Of a stretch of 64,000 nucleotides of DNA, positions 34,419-42,258 are shown one piece after another. Within the stretch, counting starts at the first letter, position 1. Each line of letters opens with the position of its first letter. Below the pieces are notes generated by a model. The model made no database searches, had not been told where the DNA came from, and was given only the letters and a program-made list of their open reading frames with translations. The stretch is from Desulfuromonadales bacterium. GTDB taxonomy: Bacteria; Desulfobacterota; Desulfuromonadia; Desulfuromonadales; Geopsychrobacteraceae. The stretch covers positions 52,669-116,668 of the forward strand of contig JAHYIY010000008.1 of NCBI GenBank assembly GCA_019429255.1, read 5' to 3'. A program made the position numbers and the translations under genes.

Positions 34419-35130
34419 TGACGTTCTGTTCACCATCGAGGACCTTGAGGTTTCCTACGGGGCTATTGCTGCCCTGAAGGGAGTATCGCTGGAGGTGCAG
34501 CGTGGTGAGATCGTAACCATCCTGGGTGCCAATGGCGCCGGGAAGACCACCACGATGCGGGCGATCAGTCAATTGATCAAGACCAAGTCGGGCTCCATCC
34601 GTTTTAAAGGGCAGGAACTGACTAAGATCCCGGCGCATAAAATTGTCAAGCTGGGGATCAGTCATTCGCCTGAAGGTCGACGGGTTTTTGGCGTGCTGAC
34701 GGTCGAAGAAAATCTGCTGCTGGGAACCTACAGCAAGGGGAAGGTCAATCCCAAGACATTGCGCTGGATCTACGAGATGTTCCCGCGTCTGGAAGAGCGG
34801 CGCAAGCAGCTGGCCGGCACCCTCTCCGGTGGGGAACAGCAGATGCTCGCCATCGGCCGAGCCTTGATGAGTGATCCGGAAATGGTGCTCCTCGATGAAC
34901 CCTCTCTCGGGATTGCGCCGATTCTGGTCAAGGCGATTTTTGAGCAGATAAAGGAAATTTCGCGCCAAGGGGTGACGGTGCTGCTGGTTGAACAGAACGC
35001 TAAGGCGGCGCTGAAACTGGCAGATCGCGGCTATGTGTTGGAAGTAGGGAAAATCGCCCTTGAGGGACCTTCGGCAGATTTGCTGGCGTCCGAGAAGGTC
35101 CAGGAAGCCTATCTGGGTAAAAAGAACTGA
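34411..35130 (+). CDS. livF: Branched-chain amino acid ABC transporter ATPase LivF
   Basis: The start MSNDVLFTIEDLEVSYGAIA (34411) overlaps the livG stop by 8 bases; a GTG at 34396 is less likely. The 239-residue protein has Walker A GANGAGKTTTMRAI, the family phrase ISHSPEGRRVFGVLTVEENL, the signature LSGGEQQMLAIGRAL and Walker B MVLLDEPSLGIAP. The H-loop position carries LLVEQNAKAALKLADRGYVLE, with glutamine replacing histidine as usual for LivF. It is the last gene of the Liv operon, ending 4 bases before repeat copy C. Confidence 0.95.
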   Translation: MSNDVLFTIEDLEVSYGAIAALKGVSLEVQRGEIVTILGANGAGKTTTMRAISQLIKTKSGSIRFKGQELTKIPAHKIVKLGISHSPEGRRVFGVLTVEENLLLGTYSKGKVNPKTLRWIYEMFPRLEERRKQLAGTLSGGEQQMLAIGRALMSDPEMVLLDEPSLGIAPILVKAIFEQIKEISRQGVTVLLVEQNAKAALKLADRGYVLEVGKIALEGPSADLLASEKVQEAYLGKKN

Positions 35131-35134
35131 TATT

Positions 35135-35290
35135 GTAACTATTCAGCACTATCCTTGCCCCGGGTCGTTGGATCCTGTGGCAAGGGTTTTTGTCGCCATG
35201 GACGGCGACAAAAAGCGGTCATGGATGACCCAACGGGAAACAATCGCGTCCCTTGACATCGGATTCAACGACCCGGTGCTGAACAGATAC
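35135..35290. repeat. Foldback MITE-like repeat, copy C (complete, 156 bp, inverted)
   Basis: Bounded by GTAACTATTCAGCAC (35135-35149) and GTGCTGAACAGATAC (35276-35290), in the opposite orientation to copy B. The arms pair over about 45 bp (CGGGTCGTTG and CAACGACCCG included), with the central GTCGCC-ATGGAC-GGCGAC hairpin. It starts 4 bases after the livF stop and probably affects its 3' end. It also fills most of the leader of the usp gene. Confidence 0.92.
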
Positions 35291-35326
35291 CTGATATTAA
35301 TACAGTAGAACAACAGGAGCTTCGGC

Positions 35327-36136
35327 ATGAATTATAAAAGCATTCTGGTCCATATCGATGACCGCCCGACCTGTTCGACACGGACGGCTGCCGCAGTCGG
35401 GCTGGCGGCTCAACACCAGTCACTGTTGACCGGGATCTATATTATTTCACAGATGTACTTCTCTCATCACCGCGCTGAATTTGTTGCCCGGGCCGAAGCG
35501 GCGCGTAAGAAATTTGAAGAGCAGGCAGCCAAGGCCAATGTACGCACCGAGTGGATTCTGGTTGACTGTCAGACCAGTCGCATCGATTTGATCAATGCTC
35601 TGAATCTCCATGCCCACTATCATGATCTTCTGGTGCTCAGCCAGACCGATAGCTCCGCTGATGAGCAGGGGGTGCCGGATAACCTGCCGGAAAAAGCGGT
35701 GCTGGGCAGTGGTCGGCCGGTATTGATTGTCCCTTACGCCGGGCGCTATAAAAACGAGTACAAGCAGATTCTCATGGCCTGGCGTGGCGGACCGGAATCC
35801 TGCCGGGCACTACACGACTCGATGCCGATTCTGCGCCGCGCGGATCATATCCGGGTGGTGACGGTTCACGGCCCGGGAGGGGATGAAGTCTATCATGCTC
35901 ATAAGGCTGATATCAGCAAGCATATGGCTCGGTATCAACTGCCCCTCTCCTGTGAGAAGCGCATCAGTGGTGACTTGAGTATCGGCGATCTGCTGTTGAA
36001 TATGACGGCTGATTGCGGAGCTGATCTGCTGGTGATGGGGGCAACCTCGCAGACGCGCCGTGGTCAGCAGACCCTGGGTGAGACCGGACGTCACCTGCTT
36101 AAATGTATGACGTTGCCGGTGCTGATGTCCAATTAA
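35327..36136 (+). CDS. Universal stress protein, tandem UspA domains
   Basis: The 269-residue protein has two UspA-type domains. The first starts at MNYKSILVHIDDRPTCSTRT and the second near residue 145 (YKQILMAWRGGPESCRALHD). Only the second ends in a partial ATP-binding-like loop, VMGATSQTRRGQQTLGETGRHLL, followed by MTLPVLMS. Such tandem proteins act in the cytoplasm in stress endurance by unknown mechanisms. AGGAG lies 7 bases before the ATG. It is the last plus-strand gene before the long minus-strand island. The 216 bases after it hold nothing identifiable. Confidence 0.9.
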   Translation: MNYKSILVHIDDRPTCSTRTAAAVGLAAQHQSLLTGIYIISQMYFSHHRAEFVARAEAARKKFEEQAAKANVRTEWILVDCQTSRIDLINALNLHAHYHDLLVLSQTDSSADEQGVPDNLPEKAVLGSGRPVLIVPYAGRYKNEYKQILMAWRGGPESCRALHDSMPILRRADHIRVVTVHGPGGDEVYHAHKADISKHMARYQLPLSCEKRISGDLSIGDLLLNMTADCGADLLVMGATSQTRRGQQTLGETGRHLLKCMTLPVLMSN

Positions 36137-36352
36137 TGTCTGATCGTCTGGTTGTCATGAGCTAGCCGACGGTTGGTCGCAAACTCCACCGCTACGGCTT
36201 CGGGGTTTTTCCGGAACAGGATAAAGGCAGCGCGAATGAATGAGAAACAAGTGGCAGGACTTTGAGCGGGTCGAGCTCAGCGACAGGGTAAGGTCACAAC
36301 CCTTTGGTCGGTTCGAATACCAGGGGGGATGAAACTCCCGAATTGGTTAGCT

Positions 36353-37384
36353 CTATTCTTTTCGTTTTTTGTTGTATTTTTTGTCCTCATACATATGCAA
36401 ATCAGCCAGTAGCATGGCATCTCTGAGTTCATTGCTATTGTGGGCCGTTGCCGCGCCGAGGGAGAGTTGCATCGATATTTCCTGATCATCATAATGAATT
36501 GTTGCGTGACTCTGGCGTACCCGCAGAAGCGCCTCATCGGTGCTTGTTGTTTGCGGTAGCAGAAGCGCAAATTCGTCCCCGCCGATGCGGGCGACGACAT
36601 CTTCCGGGCGAACGGCATGGCGTAGCACTTTAGCGGCAAGCTTGATCATCAGGTCTCCCGCTGTATGCCCGAAGGTGTCATTGGTTTTTTTGAGATCATC
36701 GACATCCGCGATAATGACGCTGACGGGGTAAAGGCGACTGTCCATCAACCGTTCCAGCTCCGCGTCAAAAAATGAGCGGTTAAATAGACCGGTCAAGGTA
36801 TCGCGGGTGTTTAGATAATGGAGCCTTTCTTCATACTGCTTCTGCTTTGTGATATCAATGAGGGCAAAGAGGCACTCCTTCATCGATGCGGTCCTCAAGG
36901 CTTCGATCCGCACGATAAGTGGTGTCTTTTTCATATTCAGTAGCGTTACTTCACCCTCTACCTTTTCCCGGCCAGCAAAAATCTTTTCGAGAAAAATAGC
37001 GAAAGAGGCTCTATCTTCAGGGGTCACATACTGGCCAAAGCGTTTTCCAAGCAGGAGTGAATGTTCACTGTCCAAGAGATTCGCGCCAATCAGGTTAACG
37101 CCCTGGATGGTGCCGTCGCGAGCCAGAGTGAAGTAGCCAACCGGGGCGAAATCGTATAGGTTGGTATACATGGCGAGGGCTATTTCCAGTTCATTTCTGA
37201 TCCGCCGCAGTTCGGCGTTCTGCATTTCCAGTTCGAGTTGGTGCACCTGCAGTTCATGAAGAAGACCCTGGATTTCAGAGTCTGTTCGAGAAATAGTTTT
37301 CCCTGATCGTTGCATGAACAGATAGTCCTCAGCTCGGTGGCGCAATCGGTTACCTTCAGGCGCGGAATTTTTTTGATGATCCAC
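36353..37384 (-). CDS. PAS-GGDEF diguanylate cyclase
   Basis: The 343-residue protein starts with a helical region (IQGLLHELQVHQLELEMQN, typical of PAS-linked sensors). A PAS domain follows (LYDFAPVGYFTLARDGTIQG, LIGANLLDSEHSLLLGKRFG), then the PAC segment ALIDITKQKQYEERLHYLNTRD. The GGDEF domain reads RDTLTGLFNRSFFDAELERL and VIIADVDDLKKTNDTFGHTAGD, with the intact active-site motif RIGGDEFALLLP. The usual RxxD inhibitory site is not evident. It should make cyclic di-GMP in response to a PAS signal. No membrane segment is visible, so cytoplasmic. It follows the radical SAM gene by 70 bases on the same strand. Confidence 0.92.
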   Translation of the reverse strand: MDHQKNSAPEGNRLRHRAEDYLFMQRSGKTISRTDSEIQGLLHELQVHQLELEMQNAELRRIRNELEIALAMYTNLYDFAPVGYFTLARDGTIQGVNLIGANLLDSEHSLLLGKRFGQYVTPEDRASFAIFLEKIFAGREKVEGEVTLLNMKKTPLIVRIEALRTASMKECLFALIDITKQKQYEERLHYLNTRDTLTGLFNRSFFDAELERLMDSRLYPVSVIIADVDDLKKTNDTFGHTAGDLMIKLAAKVLRHAVRPEDVVARIGGDEFALLLPQTTSTDEALLRVRQSHATIHYDDQEISMQLSLGAATAHNSNELRDAMLLADLHMYEDKKYNKKRKE

Positions 37385-37454
37385 AATGTCTCCAGTAAGT
37401 TAAGGGGATTGCCACTCTTGTTACGGAGCTGTCATGATCCGGACGCCATTATTT

Positions 37455-38990
37455 TCAACTACCAACCTTGCTGGTGTCTCCACCCTGGTTGTCTGCGAAC
37501 AGATTGTCGCCGCTGATCTGTTCAGCAACCTTGCGGAAATGGAAACCGTACACCGCATAGGTAATGGCTAGCGGGAAAAGCCGGGGTTTGCGGAACAACG
37601 ACCAGAAGAAGAGTTTCCAGTAATGGATGCGTTCCTTGCCAAGCACCCCGAGAAACAGCATTGATTTAAAGAGAGCCCCCAGGTGCCCCTGCTGCAAATG
37701 AAATCCGGTCTGAGGCCGGGGCTGGTATTCGCGAAAGAGCCGGGTTACCCGTTGGTAGAATTGCTTGGGGGCATAGATGGTGGTAAGGATGTCCTGGTAA
37801 CCGGCAATCAGGGACTCTGCTTTCATGCGGGGGACAAAATTCAGATCAATGGCGGTATTGTCACCTGAGGAGCTCTTGAGCAACCGTCCTTCCTGTTCCA
37901 TCCGTTGATGAAGTTTAGTGCCGCGCAGGACGGAGAGCACTCCGACCATGGCGGTGACAATGCCGCTCTCTTGAATGAAGCGGATCTGCTGGTCGAAAAT
38001 TGAGATCGGATCGCTATCGAAGCCGACGATGAAGCCGCCGTGAACCTGAAGCCCGGCCTGCTGGATACGTTTGACCGAGAGGAGCAGGTCGCGGTTTCTG
38101 TTTTGGCTCTTGCCACTCTCAAAAAGCCCGCCGTCATGTGGTGTTTCAATGCCGATAAAGACCTCTTCGAAGCCGGCGGCTACCATCAAGTTCAGCAGTT
38201 CCACATCGTCGGCGAGATCAATCGACGCTTCGGTGTAGAAATAAAAAGGATAGTTTCTGGTTTTCATCCAATCAATAAGGGCCGGCAGAATCTCTTGCTT
38301 AAGCTTGGGTTTATCGCCGATGAAGTTGTCATCGACGAAGAAGATCGCGCCTCGCCAACCCCCGGCATAGAGACTTTCGAGTTCGGCCAAAAGAAGCGAC
38401 AGGGGTTTGCTGCGGGGTCGGCGACCAAAGAGAGAGGTGATATCGCAGAACTCACAGTCAAAAGGACAACCTCGCCCGTACTGGACATTCATGGCGGCAT
38501 AGTCGCGCATTCTGACCAGATTCCAGAGGGGTATGGGCGTCTGTTCGAGCTGCGCCCACCCCTCTGCATGATAGATACGCCGCGGCGTGCCGCCCTGCAG
38601 ATCCTCGAGAAAACGGGGCAGGGTGATCTCCGCCTCACCCAGCACCAGATGATCAACCTCAATAAAATCTTCATGACAAGAGGTAAACAGGGGACCGCCG
38701 GCGACGATTTTTACTCCCAACGGTAAACAGCGCTCAATAACCTCGTCTGCCGAGGCGCGCTGGATGCTCATGGCACTGATGAAAACGTAATCGGCCCATT
38801 GCAGGTCTGCGTCGGCAAGGGGCCGCACGTTCATATCGACCAGCCTTTTTCCCCAACTGTCCGGCAGCATCGCCGCCACCGTCATCAGACCCAGTGGCGG
38901 AAAACTCGCTTTACGGCCAATGAATTTCATGGCGTAGCGAAAACTCCAGAACGTGGCGGGATAGTGCGGGTAGACAAGCAGAATGTTCAT
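37455..38990 (-). CDS. B12-binding radical SAM protein (HpnP-like, DUF4070 family)
   Basis: The 511-residue protein has an N-terminal cobalamin-binding-like domain (LLVYPHYPATFWSFRYAMKF, ASFPPLGLMTVAAMLPDSWG). The radical SAM core follows, with the iron-sulphur motif GRGCPFDCEFCDITSLFGRR (CxxxCxxC) near residue 175. A family-specific C-terminal region follows (RMKAESLIAGYQDILTTIYA, FYQRVTRLFREYQPRPQ). The closest known function is the hopanoid C-2 methylase HpnP, but many relatives of unknown substrate share these features. I call only a cobalamin-dependent radical SAM methylase-like enzyme. Its ATG overlaps the stop of the BON lipoprotein gene, suggesting translational coupling to an envelope-stress operon. 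Confidence 0.85.
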   Translation of the reverse strand: MNILLVYPHYPATFWSFRYAMKFIGRKASFPPLGLMTVAAMLPDSWGKRLVDMNVRPLADADLQWADYVFISAMSIQRASADEVIERCLPLGVKIVAGGPLFTSCHEDFIEVDHLVLGEAEITLPRFLEDLQGGTPRRIYHAEGWAQLEQTPIPLWNLVRMRDYAAMNVQYGRGCPFDCEFCDITSLFGRRPRSKPLSLLLAELESLYAGGWRGAIFFVDDNFIGDKPKLKQEILPALIDWMKTRNYPFYFYTEASIDLADDVELLNLMVAAGFEEVFIGIETPHDGGLFESGKSQNRNRDLLLSVKRIQQAGLQVHGGFIVGFDSDPISIFDQQIRFIQESGIVTAMVGVLSVLRGTKLHQRMEQEGRLLKSSSGDNTAIDLNFVPRMKAESLIAGYQDILTTIYAPKQFYQRVTRLFREYQPRPQTGFHLQQGHLGALFKSMLFLGVLGKERIHYWKLFFWSLFRKPRLFPLAITYAVYGFHFRKVAEQISGDNLFADNQGGDTSKVGS

Positions 38991-39301
38991 TTTACAATCA
39001 GATCGTTCTTCACACTTTTAACCCCGGGAACGCTACCTGCTACTTCTCCAGCCCTGCTGATATTCCGCTTGGAGTCGACGAAGCCGCTCAACTGGACGAC
39101 ACCCTTGCGGGTCTCGACGCTGATCTGCATCACTTTCAGGTCCGGATCATCAAAAATGGCTGTTTTGACCTTGGTCGTAATGACTGTGTCGTCGACATAA
39201 TCTCCAGGGCTTGATTGTTTTGTCGTAGAGGCACAACCCATGAATGCAATCGTCATCACTAATAGAACCAGAAACTTCATTAATTGCAGCGGTTTAAACA
39301 T
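38987..39301 (-). CDS. BON-domain lipoprotein
   Basis: The 104-residue protein has a lipoprotein signal (LLVMTIAFMGC, cysteine near residue 23) and one BON domain (DDTVITTKVKTAIFDDPDL, VETRKGVVQLSGFVDSKRNI, VAGSVPGVKSVKNDLIV). BON domains bind phospholipids or other envelope ligands and occur in OsmY-like stress proteins. The mature protein is likely anchored in the periplasm. Its stop codon overlaps the radical SAM start. A GGAG site lies close upstream. Confidence 0.9.
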   Translation of the reverse strand: MFKPLQLMKFLVLLVMTIAFMGCASTTKQSSPGDYVDDTVITTKVKTAIFDDPDLKVMQISVETRKGVVQLSGFVDSKRNISRAGEVAGSVPGVKSVKNDLIVK

Positions 39302-39425
39302 GATATTTCTCCTTTGTGGTTGAATGATATTGCCCCCCCAAAAGGGGCGAGGTGAAACAGTTTTTCAGGGAACAGTTCGACCGCTTCAGTCGAGCTGAGC
39401 TTCCTGAATAGTGTTCACCGGAAAC

Positions 39426-39575
39426 TTAAATACGACCTCTGCCCTGAATGACATTGAGCACCACGACGATCAAGGCAAGGACCAAAAGAATATGAATAAA
39501 CCCCCCCATGGTGTAACTGCTGACCAGGCCCAGAGCCCAGAGAACAATGAGGATAACGGCAACGGTCCACAACAT
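39426..39575 (-). CDS. lmo0937-family small membrane protein
   Basis: This 49-residue gene (MLWTVAVILIVLWALGLVSS, ending NVIQGRGRI) has two hydrophobic segments around a glycine turn (TMGGFIHILLVLALIVVVLN). This is the pattern of the lmo0937/DUF5670 family of tiny membrane proteins. GGAG lies 8 bases upstream. It sits between DUF3185 and BON genes on the same strand. The 124 bases after it contain a GCCCC/GGGGC hairpin. Confidence 0.8.
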   Translation of the reverse strand: MLWTVAVILIVLWALGLVSSYTMGGFIHILLVLALIVVVLNVIQGRGRI

Positions 39576-39678
39576 AATGATTCTCCTTTGTTAAAGTTTT
39601 CGCCCCTGCAACTATTTGTTGATCAGGCGCCGAAAAGCGTTTTTGGTACTGGCCATTACTTCGGTTGGTGATCGTCCC

Positions 39679-39900
39679 TCAATTTCTCCTGCTGCCCATG
39701 ATCAGCAGCACAATACCGCCGACCAGAGCAACACCTCCGACAACCGGAGGTAGTGGAAATGTTTTGGTTTTCTCTGCCGTCATTTGCAATGGCCCGAGAT
39801 CGATAACTTTTTCTTTGCTTGTGTAGCTGATGCCCTGATAGGCAAAAGCAAAAACCGCTATGACGATGAGGACGACTCCCAATAACATTTGTGGTTTCAT
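39679..39900 (-). CDS. DUF3185-family membrane protein
   Basis: The 73-residue protein has two membrane segments (MLLGVVLIVIAVFAFAYQGI and GGVALVGGIVLLIMGSRR) joined by a loop containing YTSKEKVIDLGPLQMTAEK. This is the DUF3185 pattern. Function is unknown, and it is frequently found with CsbD and BON genes in stress clusters. It follows the CsbD gene by 20 bases. Confidence 0.85.
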   Translation of the reverse strand: MKPQMLLGVVLIVIAVFAFAYQGISYTSKEKVIDLGPLQMTAEKTKTFPLPPVVGGVALVGGIVLLIMGSRRN

Positions 39901-39920
39901 TTGCGGTATTCTCCTTTTGG

Positions 39921-40109
39921 TTACTTGTACCCATTAAGCATCATTGCGTTGATCTTTCTGATTTCCCCCTGTACCTGACCAGAAATATGCTCGGTTTTGC
40001 CCGCGCACATGAGTTCGGAATTGTGTATTATTTTTCCGAACGCCTCCCTGATCTTACCTCTTATCTGGTGCCACTTGCTTTCTAGTTGATCCCTCTTGCC
40101 TGATTCCAT
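39921..40109 (-). CDS. CsbD-family stress protein
   Basis: The 62-residue hydrophilic protein begins MESGKRDQLESKWHQIRGKIREA and ends HISGQVQGEIRKINAMML, the repeat-like pattern of CsbD (sigma-B controlled in Bacillus). It carries an unusual central cysteine (SELMCAGKTE). GGAG precedes the ATG. It belongs to the minus-strand series starting at the DUF4398 gene. Function of the family is unknown. Confidence 0.85.
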   Translation of the reverse strand: MESGKRDQLESKWHQIRGKIREAFGKIIHNSELMCAGKTEHISGQVQGEIRKINAMMLNGYK

Positions 40110-40270
40110 GTGCTCTCCATATGTTGAACCTGATTAATTTCCATCTCGAAACAGTACTTTTCTGAACAAGAATCCTGCATTCTGCCCCGCCGGGTTAGTA
40201 GATGATCCTTGCTGACTTCGCACCAGCCAAAAGGTTTGAATGTGGCTTTGTCATTTTGGTAATATTTCAT
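40082..40270 (-). CDS. Small hypothetical ORF overlapping csbD start
   Basis: A 62-codon frame (MKYYQNDKATFKPFGWCEVSKD) fills the gap between the OmpA gene and csbD, and its last nine codons overlap the csbD start in another frame. No ribosome-binding site is clear and I recognise no family. It might be real (coupled to csbD) or chance. Confidence 0.3.
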   Translation of the reverse strand: MKYYQNDKATFKPFGWCEVSKDHLLTRRGRMQDSCSEKYCFEMEINQVQHMESTWNQARGIN

Positions 40271-40293
40271 TGCGAGCAATCCCTTGTGTGTCT

Positions 40294-41244
40294 TTAGTAT
40301 TTTCGCTCGAGGATTTGTCCATCATCATCTGAAATGATGACCTCGACCCGCCGGTTACGCTGCCGTCCTGCGGCCGATTCGTTGCCGGCAACGGGAAACT
40401 CGATGCCATAACCGCGGATCTTGAGCCGACGTGAATCAACACCTCGGCTTGTGAGGGCATTGCGTACCGCATCAGCGCGGCGTTCGGAGAGACCCTGGTT
40501 GTATTTCGCGGTGCCGGTACTATCGGTAAAACCTTCGATCAAGACATTGCGTTTCGGGTATTCGGCCAGAAAGGCAGCGAGTTTGTCGATGGTGTACTGG
40601 GTTCCTGAACGCAGCTCGCTTTTATTGATGTCGAACAGAACATCACCCAAAGTGATGACCAGGCCCCGTTCCGATTTGCTGGCCTCCAGCTCAGCGATTT
40701 GCGCCTCCAGTTTTTTTCGCTGTTCGGCGGCCAGCAGCGCTTCTGCCCTGGTTTTTTCCGCTTCGGCGGACATCGCTCCAACCTGCAGACGAGATGCGTC
40801 GGCCTGTTCAGTGGCGATCAGCGCTTTGTTTTTTTCAGCTTCGGCTAATTGCTGTGCCTGTTCCGCTTCCCGGGTGCGGGCCTGCAGAAGGACTGCGTTG
40901 CGTTCTGCGCTGGCCGCATCCAGTGTCTGTTCAGCCAGTTTGACCTTGGACACTTCCTGGGCAATGGCGGTACGTTGTTTGGCAAGATAGGCGAAGTGCT
41001 CCACTTCCGCAGCCTCGGCCCCTTCGTTTAGCGATTTGTCGGCCTGATCCAGATCGTTTTTGGCTTTTTGTAGTTCAAGTGCCGCATTCTTCTGCACATC
41101 GGGGTCGCTCTGGGCTTCAGCAAACGCTGACCGCGCTTGTTCCAGCATGGCATTTTCCTGGACGACGGAGCTGCAACCAGATAGCAGTATGCCGGCAACT
41201 GATGCCCCGAGCAGAAACATCAGGGGCGATGAAAATAACTTCAT
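40294..41244 (-). CDS. OmpA-family lipoprotein with DUF4398-like coiled coil
   Basis: The 316-residue protein has a lipoprotein signal (ASVAGILLSGC, cysteine near residue 24). A long alanine/glutamate-rich coiled coil of about 170 residues follows, whose first part resembles DUF4398 (MLEQARSAFAEAQSDPDVQK). The C-terminal OmpA/MotB peptidoglycan-binding domain has DVLFDINKSELRSGTQYTID, VLIEGFTDSTGTAKYNQGLSERRA and GYGIEFPVAGNESAAGRQRNRRVE. It would tether the outer membrane to peptidoglycan. It follows the small DUF4398 lipoprotein gene by 39 bases and is predicted to be part of the sigma-54 regulon described at 41744. Confidence 0.92.
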   Translation of the reverse strand: MKLFSSPLMFLLGASVAGILLSGCSSVVQENAMLEQARSAFAEAQSDPDVQKNAALELQKAKNDLDQADKSLNEGAEAAEVEHFAYLAKQRTAIAQEVSKVKLAEQTLDAASAERNAVLLQARTREAEQAQQLAEAEKNKALIATEQADASRLQVGAMSAEAEKTRAEALLAAEQRKKLEAQIAELEASKSERGLVITLGDVLFDINKSELRSGTQYTIDKLAAFLAEYPKRNVLIEGFTDSTGTAKYNQGLSERRADAVRNALTSRGVDSRRLKIRGYGIEFPVAGNESAAGRQRNRRVEVIISDDDGQILERKY

Positions 41245-41283
41245 GGTGGTCTCCTTTAATAAATAGCTGTGATAATTCAGGTG

Positions 41284-41655
41284 CTAGCGGGATATCTCTT
41301 GTTGCAAAATACGAATACTTTCTTGCAATTCGACCACAACCTTTTGTGATTTGGCGGAGCGTGCCTTGGCCTCTGCCAGGTTGGCATCGACCATGGCTTC
41401 ATCAGCGAGACGCCCGGCTTTGATATTTTCTTGCAGGTTCAAGGCAAGTTTGGCCTGGCTAAGTTTGTCTCGCGCTGCTTTAAGTTCTACCGGAGCGAAT
41501 TCTACGGCCCCGGAACTTTCCGCCTGGACGATCGACTGGGTGGCCAAGGTGACCTGCCTATCCGGGGCAGGGGCCTGAACGGCACAACCAGCCAGGACAA
41601 CGATGAATAACGTGACCAGACACGCCTTAAACAACCTCAAGGTTTTCATTCTCAT
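41284..41655 (-). CDS. DUF4398 lipoprotein
   Basis: The start at MRMKTLRLFKACLVTLF (41655) is preceded by AGGAGAAGAGATA. The longer frame covers the promoter region and is rejected. The 123-residue protein has a lipobox (FIVVLAGC). A helical DUF4398 domain follows (GAVEFAPVELKAARDKLSQA, AGRLADEAMVDANLAEAKAR) and ends in a coiled coil. It is the first gene behind the sigma-54 promoter at 41744, and its domain is repeated in the adjacent OmpA protein, suggesting that the two interact in the envelope. Confidence 0.88.
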   Translation of the reverse strand: MRMKTLRLFKACLVTLFIVVLAGCAVQAPAPDRQVTLATQSIVQAESSGAVEFAPVELKAARDKLSQAKLALNLQENIKAGRLADEAMVDANLAEAKARSAKSQKVVVELQESIRILQQEISR

Positions 41656-41743
41656 TATCTCTTCTCCTGTTTCATTTGCGTTTTTGAGTGTTTCCACATG
41701 GAAAAACGTCTCGTGCGCACACAATCGTCTTCCTTGTTCAATG

Positions 41744-41757
41744 GCAATAAGCATGCC
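41744..41757 (-). promoter_or_regulatory. Sigma-54 promoter of the DUF4398-OmpA operon
   Basis: Minus-strand GGCATGCTTATTGC has GG and GC ten bases apart and TTGC at -12. The predicted start is near 41732, 77 bases before the DUF4398 gene. The same core (GGCATGCT.RTTGC) recurs at 43541 and 60991. Confidence 0.8.
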
Positions 41758-41843
41758 GCCGGGGACCGGCGAAGGAACCTGCTGATTATTAAGGGTTAAG
41801 TATCGGTTGGAGGTGTTAGTGTGGTGGCAGCCGTCAATGCCAT

Positions 41844-41877
41844 CCGTCAAAGTTGGCGCAACTGTCATATGTGGCGG
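41844..41877 (-). promoter_or_regulatory. 34-bp enhancer-like site 1
   Basis: CCGTCA starts the site, TGTCA stands at the 18-bp repeat position and TGGCGG ends it, matching four other 34-bp sites in the window. It lies 87 bp upstream of the -24 element at 41757. An extra CCGTCA occurs at 41831. Confidence 0.75.
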
Positions 41878-41913
41878 GCTAAAAATGTAACCTGGCGAAT
41901 AGTTACCCTTATG

Positions 41914-42120
41914 TCACTTTGATGTTCTGGATATCCACTTCACTGAAGGCTGCACTGCAAACCCGGCAGCCTCTCGTACCCTTCTGAGATCGTCGGCAGC
42001 CTTCAGTGATATCTCGGCGCGAACCAGAAGCAGACGGGCGTGTCGCAGGCCATTGTCGCGTAGCGCATGGTTATCGATCACGGCAAGTGCTTCGCGGACC
42101 TTGAACAACCGTACTACCAC
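41914..42120 (-). CDS. Hypothetical ORF
   Basis: A 68-codon frame with a GTG start (VREALAVIDNHALRDNGLRH, AEISLKAADDLRRVREAAGF) has helical, protein-like composition but no clear ribosome-binding site. It ends just before the enhancer-like site 1. It could be a fragment of a larger gene. I do not recognise the family. The reverse complement of GTAACTATTC occurs at 41897-41906, just beyond its stop. Confidence 0.35.
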   Translation of the reverse strand: MVVRLFKVREALAVIDNHALRDNGLRHARLLLVRAEISLKAADDLRRVREAAGFAVQPSVKWISRTSK

Positions 42121-42144
42121 GTCGACCGTGCCCGCCCCATCGCG

Positions 42145-42196
42145 GGCGCGCCCCCTCCTGGGGCGCCTTTAAAGCCCCGTCCTCTGGGCGGGGCTT
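42145..42196. terminator. Tandem terminator hairpins
   Basis: Two adjacent hairpins lie here: GGCGCGCCCC/GGGGCGCC (42145-42167) and AAGCCCCG/CGGGGCTT (42172-42196). The second is followed by TTTTTA on the plus strand and TTTAAA on the minus strand. They lie 63 bases after the CheB-domain gene. Confidence 0.75.
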
Positions 42197-42258
42197 TTTA
42201 CTCCTTGAGCATGAACGTCAACACACCCTTATCGAGATTTCCAATAAAAGCACGTCCT

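Noticed and set aside
37455..38990. Specific call as hopanoid C-2 methylase (hpnP)
   Set aside because: The cobalamin and radical SAM motifs are shared by a wide family, and no hopanoid genes are in the window.
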